The notes under the pieces are model-generated. The model ran no database searches, had not been told where the DNA came from, and saw only the letters and a list, made by a program, of their open reading frames with translations. A program made the translations under genes and the position numbers. Positions 25,305 to 35,450 of a stretch of DNA of 64,000 nucleotides are shown in pieces (the first letter of the stretch is position 1; the number at the start of each line of letters is the position of its first letter). Origin of the DNA: Ianthella basta (lineage: Eukaryota; Porifera; Demospongiae; Verongiida; Ianthellidae). Where the stretch lies: assembly GCA_964019415.1 (NCBI GenBank), contig OZ025875.1:248001-312000 (forward strand), read 5' to 3'.

Positions 25305-28300
25305 CCCTACCCACCCCCTGCCCCGCCCACCAGTACTACCGCTTCATTGAGATTCGAATCACCAGCTGTCGTAATGGTGGCATTGATGCCCGTGTGAGAG
25401 GATTGCGTGTGATTGGTAGGATGGGAATGAGTGAAGAGGAGCGAGCTGCAAAGTACCCCTTCCTGACGACTGTAACCGAGGCAGAAGAAGAGGTTGCTAG
25501 GCGACGTCAGCAGCGTGCTCAGTTAGGCTTTGGGGAAGATTTTGAGTTCATGAACAAAGTCTACGTGTGGGGCTTGAACGACAGAGGACAGCTTGGCAGT
25601 GACCTGGGTGAATATATTGTGAGTATTGGAAGCACTTACTATTGTACCTATAGTAAACTCTACAGCTTACAGTAGTTTGTGTGTGTATCATGCACATGGT
25701 AATGTGTACATAAAGTCCATTGCCCTCTTTTGGTGTGTTAGGTGCGCAGCCCCACGTTGAGTGTGACACTGGCCAAACTGCAGCCAATCCAGATTGTGGG
25801 CGGGGCTCGGTCGGCCTTCATTGTGTCACAAGACGGCAAGGTGTATGCAGCTGGAGACCGCTCTGGAGGCTGCCTGGGTATAGGGGGGAGCGGTGGCCAT
25901 GTGAGTGTCCCCACCCTTGTGTCCGCCCTCAGCCACTACGTGGTGAAGAAAGTAGCTACTCACAGCTGTTGCCGGCACACGCTGGCCCTCACAGCTGATG
26001 GGAAACTGTTCAGCTGGGGAGATGGGTCGTCAGGGCAACTGGGCCACGGGAACACTGCCAGCCACGACCGGCCCAAAATGGTGGAGAGCCTCCTGGGCAA
26101 GCACATGCATGACATTGCCTGCGGCAGTGGGTACAGCGCTGCTATTGCTTCCAGCGGAGAGTTGTACACCTGGGGGAGCGGTTGCCATGGGCGACTGGGC
26201 CATGGTGACATGGAGATGCAGACCAAACCTAAATTGGTAAGCAGTCTAATCTGACTTGGATGCTGAACTGGGACCGCTCCTGACCTGTGTGGGGCTACTG
26301 CTCAGGAGCTGTGTATGACCCTATCCTGGTGAAGCCTCAGTAGGCAACTGAGTGTGTGTGACGACCTTCCCCTCCCCTCCCCTCTCCCCTCCCCTCCCCC
26401 TCCCCCTTCCCTCCATCCTCCCTCTGCCCCTCCCCTGCCCCTCCCCCTCCCCCCTCCCCTCCCCCTCAGGTGCAGACCCTCAACAAGCACAAGTGCACGG
26501 CTGTGGCCTGTGGTGGACGGAATGCTCACACTCTGGCTGCCACTGATGACGGGTGCCTGTGGTGCTGGGGAGATCATGCCCATGGCAAGCTGGGTGTCGG
26601 GAGTTTGGGAACAGGTGCAGAACTGGTGCCACGGAAACTTGGCAAGTTGGATGGTGGCAGCATTGCGCAACTTGAGTGTGGCCCTCACTTCTCAGTGGCT
26701 CTCACTAAAGAGGGGAAGGCCTACTCCTGGTAAGGGGAAGCGAAGGGGTGGGTGTGGGTGTGTTGCTGCAGTGATGAAGTGTGGGTGTGTTGCTGCAGTG
26801 ATGGAGTGTGGGTGTGTTGCTGCAGTGATGAAGTGTGGGTGTGTTGCTGCAGTGATGGAGTGTGGGTGTGTTGCTGCAGTGATGGAGTGTGGGTGTGTTG
26901 CTGCAGTGATGAAGTGTGGGTGTGTTGCTGCAGTGATGAAGTGTGGGTGCGTTGCTGCAGTGATGAAGTGTGGGTGTGTTGCTGCAGTGATGAAGTGTGG
27001 GTGTGTTGCTTGCTGCAGGGGCAAGGGGGACAACCACCGTTTGGGGCATGACTCGGCACACAGCGTCGCCACCCCAGTGATGATAAAGGGCCTCTTCTCT
27101 GAGAAGATTGTTCAAATATCAGCAGGCACTCTGAACTGCTTGGCACTGTCTGCTAAAGGAGAGGTGAGGCTCGAGGGACATATCCACTGTGTGCTTCTTG
27201 CATGCCATCTAGCTGCTCTTCTCTCTCCTCCTGCACTCAGATCTGGTCCTGGGGCAGCAATGACTTTTACCAGCAGGGGGCCCCTGGGACAGGCATGGTT
27301 GTGTGTGTTCCAACACGGCTAGCCTTCCATGCCAGCAAGGCCGTCAAGATTGCTGCTGGCTCCTCCCACTGCTTTGCCATCCTCATGGGTGGCATGACAA
27401 CCAGCGTTCACGAGTTCACTCCAGTGGTGTTTGCCTCCAGCGAGGACCAGCTGGGAGCCTCCTTGGTCCCGCAGCACTCACAGAAGCAGTCAGATGTACC
27501 CCAGAACAAGCAGCGACCCACTCTGAGCAAGATTGTCCTCTCTCAGTCTGCCCACCAACGCAAACAAGATGCCCTCGGGCACATCCTGACAGCTCTTCAG
27601 ATTGCATATGCGAGAGATGCCATAGTCAGCTCTCTAGGGGGAGTTGTCACGGTTACATCAGAGCAGCCCAAACCGGAGGACATACCAGTGGTTGTGCAGG
27701 GTGGCCCTCCCAAGGGGGTGGGGGAGGATAAGGAGCAGAGGTGAGCTCTCCCAAGGGGGTGGGGGAGGGTAAGGAGCAGAGGTGAGCACTCCCAAGGGGG
27801 GGGGGGGGAGGGTAAGGAGCGTGGTGAGCACTCCCAAGGGGGCGGGGGTGGGTAAGGAGCGTGTTGAGCACTCCCAAGGGGGTGGGGGAGGGTAAGGAGC
27901 GTGGTGAGCTCTCCACACTCTAACATCTGTTAGCAATAGAGTGTTCTCCTGTACCCCTCACAGTGCCCCAGTGCAGCAAGCCGTCAAGCCTGTGCCCAGC
28001 AGTAGTGGCTTGGATGAGTTCACAGGTCTACTGACAGTGGAGGATGCCCGGCTCCTGGTGAACCTGCTCAAACTGGCTGTAGCTGGTCGGGCAGGCGAGC
28101 GGGGCCAGGAGACATTGGCAGCTGTGCTCCTGGCCATGAGTCGAGCTAAGCCAGAAGTGAGTGTATCAGCTGTCCAGGGGTAGAGCTTGTTGCCACCATC
28201 CCAGATATGATCATGTGACAGTCACATGAGGGTCACATGACTCCCCTACAGGTTGCCACTGTGCTGATGGAGCTGTGTATCAAAGAGCTAGAGGACGTGG

Positions 28301-28898
28301 CACAGGAGCCCCTGACTCTTGGGTCTCTGCAGCCCGTCATCCAGGAGAGCCACCATCCGTACTCACACAACTCCACACTGAGTGGGCGGGTCCACATCCC
28401 AGGGGCAGAGTCCCTGAGGGTTGAGTTTGATGCCCGCTGTGGCACACAAGGGCGCTCCGATGTGCTATCAATATTTGACAGCATGGGAACATCTGTCATC
28501 ACGTGTTCGGGCAATGACCGTGCTGAGTGGCCACGCGAGGTGCGAGTGTTTGGAGATGAGCTACGGTGGAAGTTTAAGAGTGAAATGCGTTCCATCAACA
28601 GCTGGGGTTTCAGGTCAGTGGGTCCGTCCACTCCCATCACGTCATTGGCAGTGTAGTCACAGAGAAAGAGCTCACTCATGATGTGGATGGTCTCCTCCCC
28701 TCCCCCCTCCCCATCCCCTCCCCCTCCCCTCCCCACTGAGCAGGTTCACAGCACACCCTGTAGTCACTGATGAGGCACACCAGAAGTCTCTTCTATCCGA
28801 CCGTCTGCTGCAGTCCCAACCCTCAGTTGACCTGGTTATGTGTCTGCTAGACCTGAACTTTGAGCAGATGCTGTCACAGGGAGCCATCTTGAGGTGCA

Positions 28899-28952
<54 letters not shown>

Positions 28953-28965
28953 TGTGTACGTGTGT

Positions 28966-29001
<36 letters not shown>

Positions 29002-31918
29002 ACAGCATTTGATACACGCCGTTCACTTGAAATGTCATCATCCACACCACATAGACACATATGTGTTAGACCAAACAAAGGATGCGCTCGTGTTCCTTCA
29101 AATCACATACTGCACAGACTACCACACTTACATTGCACTAGTGCAGTATTCCAGAACAGCCCAGTTCAGTATGGTAAAGTGTGGGGAGGTGACTGTAGCC
29201 TGTAACTTGTACCAAACCAATATTGTGTGAAGTAAACTGAGTGATGGAGCACTGGACACGCACCAGAACACATGAGTGGTTGTGTAATGTGTCCCACTCT
29301 TCCCGCCTCCCTAGGCTTGGAGCAGCACTGGCGGCCTGTGCCCAGCTGAACCGCCTCACTGGAAGCCAGCGGATGTGGTCTGTTAAACAGCTGGAGCGTC
29401 TCATCTCCTCACCGCAGGGTGGGCGGTACCTTGTGCCAGCCATCATGGGAGGGGGAAGGGGACAGCAGGTATATACGTAGAAACACACTAGCGACATTTA
29501 TGACATTGCTTCTGATGTACTTGTGCACACAGTGGATATCTTGCCTCCTCAGCATTCAGAGGTGATCTGTGCGTGGTGTAGTCGCCATCTGTGTCAGACT
29601 CCTCCCCCTCCCCCCCCCCCCCCTCCAGGCTGGCACACACAGCTCGCTGTCCGCCCTGCTGCGCGGGTTGCCTGACAGCCTCTACAAGCAGTACAGCTAC
29701 GAGCTGCCCCACATCAACTCGGGCGCTCAGCTGCTGCACAGTCCCTTCTTCCAGTCCCTCATCTCCTTGGCGTGCAACCTGGAACTGGACACCCTGGACA
29801 CGTGTCGGGACAGCATGAGGTGGCAGTGGTTCCATCAGTACTGCACCGCGGCTCGCATGTGTCGGGCCTTGCAGCGCAACGCCGCCCTGCCCCCTCCCAT
29901 TGCCCGCAGTATTGCAGAGAAGGTCTCCCTGCTGAAGGTGGCCGAGGAGGAGAGAGACCAGACCTACCTCAACCCTCAGGTCTTCTCCCATGAACATGAC
30001 AAGCAGCTTGTGGTCTGGATGCAGCGGTATGTTGTGGGGTGTGTCAGGGTGTGAGGTGTGTCAGGGTGAGGGGTGTGTCAGGGTGTGGGGTGTGTCAGGG
30101 TGAGGGTGTTGGGAGAGGGTGTGGGTGTGTCAGGGTGAGGGTGTTGGGAGAGGGTGTGGGCATGTCGGGGGAAGAGTGTGGGTGTATTGGCAAAGGGGAG
30201 GGGTATGTGTGTCTGGAGAGGGATGGGCGTGTCAGGGGAGGGTTGGGGTGTGTCAGGGAGGTGTTGTATTGTGCTTCATGACAAAGCATTCTACATGTCC
30301 CTTGTTCCCACCAGGTACACTAAGGACTGGGACATCCCCTTGACAATCAGCTTCACCGTGTATGGGTGGGGTCACAACCACCGAGGACAGTTGGGAGGCG
30401 TGGAGGGTTCAAAGGTCAAGGTGCCCCGCCTCTCCAACAGCTTTGCAGACGTGTCCCCAGTGCAGCTGGTGGGCGGGGAACAGACCATGTTCGCTGTGAC
30501 AGAAGATGGCAAGGTGTATGCCTCTGGGTATGGAGCCTCAGGTCGTCTTGGGACTGGAGAGACCCGAACCATCACGTCGCCCACACCAATCCCCTTCTTC
30601 ATGACTCGCGGCATTGCAGTGAAAAAGGTGGCGGTTCACTCTGGTGGAAAGCACTGCCTTGCTGTGACCACTCAGGGTGAGCTGTACGCTTGGGGAGAAG
30701 GAGAGGAAGGCAAGCTTGGGACTGGCTCCACAAGGTGAGGACTGCACTTCTCTGTCCACACAACCACATCAACACAATAACAGCAAAAGCATGTACAGCA
30801 CCATCACATGGCAACAAACATCGCATTGAGTTCCCCTTCTTCTGCAGCAACCTGGAGACACCACACTTGGTGGACAACCTCTCAGGCCACTTTGTGGTGG
30901 ATGCATCATGTGGCTCCTCCCACAGTGCCTGTATCACCAACAAGGGGGCTATCTTCACCTGGGGCAAGGGACGCTATGGCCGGCTCGGTCACAATGACAA
31001 TGAGAACCAGCTCAAGCCCAAACAAGTTGGTCATGTAGACAAGCACAGGAGCAGCTGTCACATGATGGTCACATGACAGTCACATGAGCAGCACTGTCAC
31101 ATGATTGTCACATGAGCAGTTATTGTCACATGATGGTCACATGACTAATAGTCTAGTGAAGCCGATGTGTATTTTACTATACTGTACTTCAGTGTGGTTG
31201 GGGGCTTATTGTTGCCATGGCAACTTCCTCGCTTAGGTGATGACACTCAAGGACCACCATGTGACGTGTGTGGCATGTGGGAGTGGAGACGCTCAGACAC
31301 TATGTGTGACATCTGGCAACCTGGTGTGGTCCTGGGGTGACGGGGACTATGGGAAGCTTGGCCGGGGTGGGAATGAAGGTGGGTGGGGTGGAAGTGAGGG
31401 GTGGGGGAGTGAGGGGTGGGGGGAGTGAAGCTGGGTGTGAGTGTTTAGTACTACTATGTCGTGGTGTGTTTGCTGTGCTGCAGGGTGTCGCATTCCGAAG
31501 AAGATTGACTCCTTGTCAGGGAAGGGGGTGACTCATGTGCTGTGTGGGTCACAGTTCTCCATTGCTCTCACCAAGGATGGACACGTCTACACATGGTAAG
31601 TGTGTGTGTCTGCCCTGTACCTGTATGTGATGTGTGGTGTCCCAGCTGCATGGACCCTCCCCTGTTCCCCACCTCCCAGGGGGAAAGGAGACTACTACCG
31701 GCTGGGACATGGTGACGACAGCCATCAGCGGACACCCAAACGTGTCATGGGCCCTCTTGGTCGTGAGCGTGTGGTGGACATGGCTTGTGGCTCCCTGCAC
31801 TGCATTGTGAGCACTGCCTCTGGACACATCTTCACTTGGGGCGACAACGACGAGGGACAGATTGGGAACGACACAACACAGCCTGTCAAGAGCCCTACAG
31901 TGCGTTGTTTGGGGTGTG

Positions 31919-31971
<53 letters not shown>

Positions 31972-34645
31972 CTCCATTCATCACGTGTTCCCTTTCTCCT
32001 TGCAGCGCATTTCCATGCCAAAAGGTGTGGCCCTGGACCATGTTGCTTGCGGGTCCGCCCACACAATGGCATGGTCATCGATGAAGGGGTGTGTCAGCTA
32101 CTCCCTCCCACGAGCAGTACCCGTGGAGTTCAACCTACTGCAGGACCTCCCTATGCATGCAATGAAGGACCGGCTGGTGCTGCTCCACCACTTCTCCACC
32201 ACCCTCTGCAAGTCCCTCCCACTGTTCACGCTGCAACCAGGTCCTGCCCACTCCCCCAGGACCAAGGGAAACATGTTTCCAGACTTTGACCTTCTCAAGG
32301 GGTGCATTATTTCATTAGCAAAGGTACTGTAATTGCAAACGTCACATCAGATCCCAGGCTTGGCCGGCTGTCCACCTGAGGGCTTTAGTTTGGTAGATTA
32401 CAGGTGTTGTAACTCACCATTCCTTGCCCCTCCCCCCTTCCCTCCCTCACCCCATCCCATCCCACCCCTCCCCCACTCCTCTCTCACCCCTCCCACTGTA
32501 CTCACAGGAAGCTGCCTTCAAGCGAGTCATAAATGCCACAATGACAAAGAACAGACCACATGGGCCAGTGGTGGAGCTCAACAGAATCAACGTGAGTTCC
32601 CTCACAAGCAATCTGCTCTCTCTGTGTGTGCACCATTCACCTGTCCCTGTGAGTGGACTGTTTAGTGTAGTGGAGCTTGGGTAGGTTGAGGAACTGTTGA
32701 GTGGTTGCCTTGTGGTTGAGTGGTTGCATTTGTTGTTGTTTATTGTTTGTGTTGTTGGTGTTTACAGGTAAAGCGTCATCGGCAGCATGGAGGGCTGGCT
32801 GGACCAGATGGCATCAAGTCTGTGTTTGGCCAGCTCTGCTCCCGCTGGCACTCTCTAAAGGCTGAGGACCTCCTTCTTCCCCACCGCGTATGGAAGGTCA
32901 AGTTTGTTGGAGAGAGTGTTGATGACGTGGGTGGGGGGTACTCGGAGTCCATTGCTGAGATTTGTGAAGAGCTGCAGAATGGGGCTGTCCCCATTCTCCT
33001 TCCAACTCCGAATGGAAGGGATGAGACAGGGGTAAATCGGGACTGCTTCATTCTCAACCCAGAAGCAACCTCTCCAATCCACTTGAACATGTTCCGATTC
33101 ATGGGTGCACTGGTGGGGATTGCTATTCGCTCAGGCTCACCTGTTGACCTCCGGTTGGCGCCACCTGTCTGGAAGCAGCTGGTGGGGGAGACACTGACCG
33201 TACAGGACCTCTCAGAGATGGACAGTGACTACATTCAAGGCCTTCTCTATCTCCAGGTACAGAGCACAGTTTGTAGCCCAATGAGCTCATGATGTCAAAT
33301 GATGTCATGGCATGACCATGTACATACACATGCTTCAGTGGCAGTAATTTTAACATTATCGCAAACCAGCACATGTTTATTGCAAATAAAATGTAAAAAT
33401 TCCCCAAGTGCATTGCTATCTATTAAATCTTGTACTTGTATCTTGTACCGGTGCCAAATGAGATGACAGACATAACACAGCATATTGTTTTCTACCATGG
33501 TTTGGGAAATCTCTCATCTTTGATAACCTCATTCACTGTACACACCTTGCACAAATGTGTACACACCTTGCACAAATGTGTACACATGTGGAATGTAAGA
33601 GCACATTTCAATGGTGCCCCTGCTCTGTCTAACTACGTACATGACGTGTCTGAACACCACCACTAGGACCACCCTGAAGAAGTGACGGGTCTGGACATGG
33701 AGTTCTCAGCTCCAGGGGCCAGTGGCCGTGAGGTGAGGCTCCACCCCCTGTGGGGGAGTGTCACTGCAGAGAACTGCCAGGAGTATGTCCGTCTGGCCAT
33801 TAACATGAGGCTGCACGAGTTTGATGAGCAGGTGACAGCCATGAGGGAGGGACTGTCCCGGGTGGTCCCTGTCCCCATGCTGTCACTGTTCACTGGCCCT
33901 GAGATGGAGACCATGGCCTGTGGCAGCCCAGAGATCTCAATCGACCTGCTCAAGTCAGTCTGTTCCTACAAGAACATCAGTCCTAGTAGCCGACTGGTGA
34001 GGTGGTTCTGGCAGGTGATGGAGAGCCTCAACCAGAATGAACGCACTCTGTTCCTTCGCTTTGTCTGGGGGCGTACACGGCTGCCACGCAGCCCGGCCGA
34101 CTTCAGGGGACGAGACTTTGTCCTGCAGGTACTGCCTGGGAGGGAGGTGGGAGGAGCTGAGTGGTGTGTGAGTGCATGTAAACGGGTGTGTGGGTGGATG
34201 CTGGTACGTGTGTGTGTGAGGGTGCATGGGATGCAAGGGTGTGTTCAGTCAACTGCTGTAGCTACCACCCCTCTGTGCACATGTAGGTTTCACTGTTGGT
34301 CTAAAGACATTTCAATGCTGCCACAGTGTTTGCTGTGAATTATAGCATTAAGTACATTCATTAAACCCTTCAAATATTCCCAACTCTTAAGGTAATTTGA
34401 GTTTTGTGTGCCTCCCCTTGCAGGCTCTGGACAAGTACTCCCCAGCAGACCACTACCTCCCAGAGTCCTACACCTGTTTCTTCCTGCTCAAACTGCCTCA
34501 CTACTCGTCAAGAGCAGTTCTCGAGGAGAAGCTAAAGTACGCCATCAATTTCTGCAAATCAATTGATACAGATGATTACGCAAGGGTCAATCTCAGGGAT
34601 GATGACATGTTCCCCGAAGGGGAAGACCCTGCTGCTAGCAGTTGA
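9750..34645 (+). CDS. HERC2: HERC2, giant HECT-type E3 ubiquitin-protein ligase
   Basis: I assemble 57 phase-consistent coding exons into about 4748 aa (human 4834). First and last exons are 9750-9848 and 34424-34645; the longest internal one is 15594-16298. Domain order matches HERC2: RLD1 (about residues 416-764), cytochrome-b5-like (1144-1229), MIB/HERC2 (1820-1887), UBA-like (2415-2460), CPH (2540-2617), ZZ zinc finger (2695-2740), DOC/APC10 (2773-2923), RLD2 (2961-3331), RLD3 (3881-4251) and C-terminal HECT. The catalytic cysteine is in [11 protein letters not shown], about Cys4693. HERC2 transfers ubiquitin to substrates in DNA-damage signalling, centrosome and iron-related pathways. 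Most introns are under 150 bp; the larger ones are satellite-filled. Introns 1 and 17 have GC donors (9849 and 15072), the only ones that keep frame. The start [10 protein letters not shown] aligns with the family N-terminus. No frameshift or stop was found. Confidence 0.96.
11486..13390 (+). other. HERC2: HERC2 RLD1 (first RCC1-like beta-propeller)
   Basis: Six exons encode repeats with the RCC1 signature, for example [45 protein letters not shown] and [13 protein letters not shown]. The first blade is degenerate (no SWG motif), as is common in this domain. Confidence 0.9.
11678..11876. repeat. intronic G-rich minisatellite (HERC2 intron 6)
   Basis: The array has imperfect units with cores GGTGGGACTCTTGGAG and GGGGTGGGGCTCTTGG directly after the exon ending at 11674. 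The rest of this 344-bp intron, to 12018, is unique. Confidence 0.8.
13672..13803. repeat. intronic minisatellite with KpnI palindrome (HERC2 intron 12)
   Basis: About six copies of a roughly 23-bp unit with core GGGCGTGGTACCACGTGTGC start three bases after the donor at 13670. Each unit contains GGTACC. Confidence 0.85.
15191..15519 (+). other. HERC2: HERC2 cytochrome-b5-like domain, divergent
   Basis: Two exons cover the segment following the HQELAWPG motif, at the position of the cytochrome-b5-like domain in vertebrate HERC2. Only the fold-position residues ([13 protein letters not shown]) are recognisable. No HPGG-type haem-binding motif is present, so haem binding is unlikely. Confidence 0.65.
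16299..16785. repeat. intronic minisatellite, about 32-bp unit (HERC2 intron 20)
   Basis: The array has about 15 copies of a G-rich unit with core GGGGCTGGTGAGAGGGTGGG. It begins at the exon donor (GTGAGAGGGTGGG), so every copy reproduces a donor-like GGTGAG sequence. Confidence 0.88.
18086..18700 (+). other. HERC2: HERC2 MIB/HERC2 domain
   Basis: The domain spans exons ending at 18138 and starting at 18551. Motifs include [21 protein letters not shown] and [13 protein letters not shown], nearly matching the family consensus. The 412-bp intron between them is purine-rich simple sequence. Confidence 0.93.
18139..19020. repeat. purine-rich simple repeats flanking MIB exon
   Basis: GGGAGG-rich imperfect repeats fill 18139-18400 and 18755-19020, on either side of the exon 18551-18749. 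ORFs across them are low-complexity artefacts. Confidence 0.85.
20549..20620 (+). tRNA. tRNA-Gln (anticodon TTG) in a HERC2 intron
   Basis: This is a 72-nt cloverleaf. The acceptor stem GGTCCTG (20549-20555) pairs with CAGGACC (20613-20619), with discriminator T. The anticodon stem TAGGA/TCCTA encloses loop CTTTGAA, giving anticodon TTG (Gln, CAA). The T arm is CCGAG-TTCGAGT-CTCGG. It lacks an intron and a genomic CCA. It lies on the host-gene strand inside HERC2 intron 29 (20473-20785) and is followed by a T7 pol III terminator, so it should be an independently transcribed gene. The sequence closely resembles animal tRNA-Gln. Confidence 0.95.
20622..20628 (+). terminator. RNA polymerase III terminator of tRNA-Gln
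   Basis: A run of seven T starts two bases after the tRNA 3' end. This is the canonical pol III stop signal. Confidence 0.85.
21487..22584. repeat. 31-bp minisatellite filling HERC2 intron 31
   Basis: About 35 copies of a highly homogeneous 31-bp unit (core GAGTGCACCTTGCTGTATGC followed by TTTGTGTGTGT) run up to the acceptor TGTGTAG before the exon at 22586. Because 31 is not a multiple of three and the unit has no stop on the minus strand, all three minus frames stay open. Those long ORFs are artefacts. Confidence 0.97.
22776..23735 (+). other. HERC2: HERC2 UBA-like and CPH domains
   Basis: The UBA-like helix [18 protein letters not shown] begins at about 22776 and continues after the intron at 22974. 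A Glu-rich and then Asp/Ser-rich acidic linker follows. The CPH domain ([17 protein letters not shown], then [15 protein letters not shown]) runs 23275-23398 and 23628-23735. CPH domains in this family bind the p53 tetramerisation region. Confidence 0.85.
23405..24080. repeat. G-rich and pyrimidine repeats in two HERC2 introns
   Basis: GGGAGGGAGG-type repeats occupy 23405-23560. At 23938-24080 the unit CTCCTGCCCCATCTCCTCTG repeats about five times and ends as the polypyrimidine tract and acceptor of the exon at 24081. The exon 23628-23812 lies between them. Confidence 0.8.
24322..25445 (+). other. HERC2: HERC2 ZZ zinc finger and DOC/APC10 domain
   Basis: The ZZ finger (24322-24455) shows the Cys pairs CSNC, CQVC, CQKC and a final H-H pair around DFDFC. 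The DOC domain starts near 24555 with the [13 protein letters not shown] motif and continues in exons 24942-25142 and 25334-25618. It shows [16 protein letters not shown], the DOC jellyroll signature. Confidence 0.9.
25150..25302. repeat. TG microsatellite (HERC2 intron 37)
   Basis: An interrupted (TG)n tract with CTGTG variants, inside the DOC-domain coding region. Similar tracts in HERC2 introns lie at about 9900-9975, 10796-10830, 28900-29000 and 31918-31968. Confidence 0.9.
25558..27390 (+). other. HERC2: HERC2 RLD2
   Basis: Exons 25334-25618 (end), 25742-26236, 26470-26729, 27019-27163 and 27241-27740 (start) encode blades such as [43 protein letters not shown] and [13 protein letters not shown]. 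The last blade ends in [11 protein letters not shown]. Confidence 0.92.
26739..27012. repeat. 27-bp minisatellite carrying acceptor-like sites (HERC2 intron 40)
   Basis: About ten copies of a unit with core GTGTGGGTGTGTTGCTGCAG lead straight into the real acceptor TTGCTGCAG before the exon at 27019. Each unit contains a decoy 3' splice site. Confidence 0.9.
27700..27912. repeat. 41-bp repeat spanning the end of HERC2 exon 42
   Basis: The last coding bases, donor and following intron (core CCCAAGGGGGTGGGGGAGG, then AGGAGCAGAGGTGAGC) recur about five times. The annotated donor is at 27741; an identical junction recurs at 27782, 41 bp downstream. Confidence 0.85.
30357..32085 (+). other. HERC2: HERC2 RLD3
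   Basis: Exons 30315-30734, 30848-31025, 31237-31378, 31484-31595, 31680-31899 and 32006-32323 encode blades [70 protein letters not shown] and [12 protein letters not shown]. This is the best-conserved propeller of the gene. Confidence 0.93.
32815..34645 (+). other. HERC2: HERC2 HECT catalytic domain
   Basis: Exons 32768-33256, 33667-34128 and 34424-34645 hold the N-lobe ([38 protein letters not shown]), the [15 protein letters not shown]-like core and the C-lobe. The thioester cysteine codon is at 34475-34477 in [11 protein letters not shown]. The tail is shorter than in vertebrates and ends soon after [10 protein letters not shown]. Confidence 0.95.
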
Positions 34646-35450
34646 ACGAGGACTCCACCCCCAAATACATTATTACTCATACTATTAGTATGGCATGCTT
34701 ATGTTGCGCAATAACTGTCCAACTTGACTAGTTTGGAATAACTTGTATGGCTTTGTTCTGTTCATCACCCCATGCTTACATGTGTGTGATGGAGTGTATA
34801 TGAGTTGATACATGCACCAGTGACAGTGTGGCAGAATGACGTCAGCGTGGTACGGTGACATTCATCAGTCACCACTAGCTAAGGGTAATGTGCCATTTTG
34901 TCAACATGCAGCATTCACTTGTGACAAACCATGTGTGATCGTGTTGACAGTGGCCAGTGTGAAGTGAGCGAGTGCACACATTGCCACTTGTGAGAGACCA
35001 TATAGAGTGTGTGCCATACAGCTGGGAGGTCACCAAAGCCTTTAATGAACACTCCATATACAGCACACAGATTATGTAATGTTGATGTGTTGACTTCTAT
35101 GTAGACCACACACACACACATTGATCAAATGCTACTGATTGACATTCTTCACTGAATGGAGGTCACCAAAGCCTTTGATGAACACCCTATTATACAGCAC
35201 ACAGACTATGTAATGTTGATGGTGTGTTGACTTCTATATGTAGACCACACACACACATTGATCAAATGCTACTGATTGACATTCTTTGCTGAATGATGTA
35301 AGACCAAAGGGATTTGGTGCTCTATATTATGTTCAATTTGAAGGTAATTTGCACAGTGTATCAATATTACATCTACCCAGTGCTACAGCAAACTCTAACT
35401 AATATGTACACAGCTCTCAGTCCATCACATACACTATGTCTCTAATATCG
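34646..35450. other. convergent intergenic region HERC2 / ABCB-A with a 133-bp tandem duplication
   Basis: No coding exon is seen. Two adjacent copies of a roughly 133-bp sequence, starting GAGGTCACCAAAGCCTTT at 35026 and again at 35159, are about 90% alike and end near 35296. The interval must hold both 3' UTRs; no clear AATAAA is near either stop. Confidence 0.75.
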
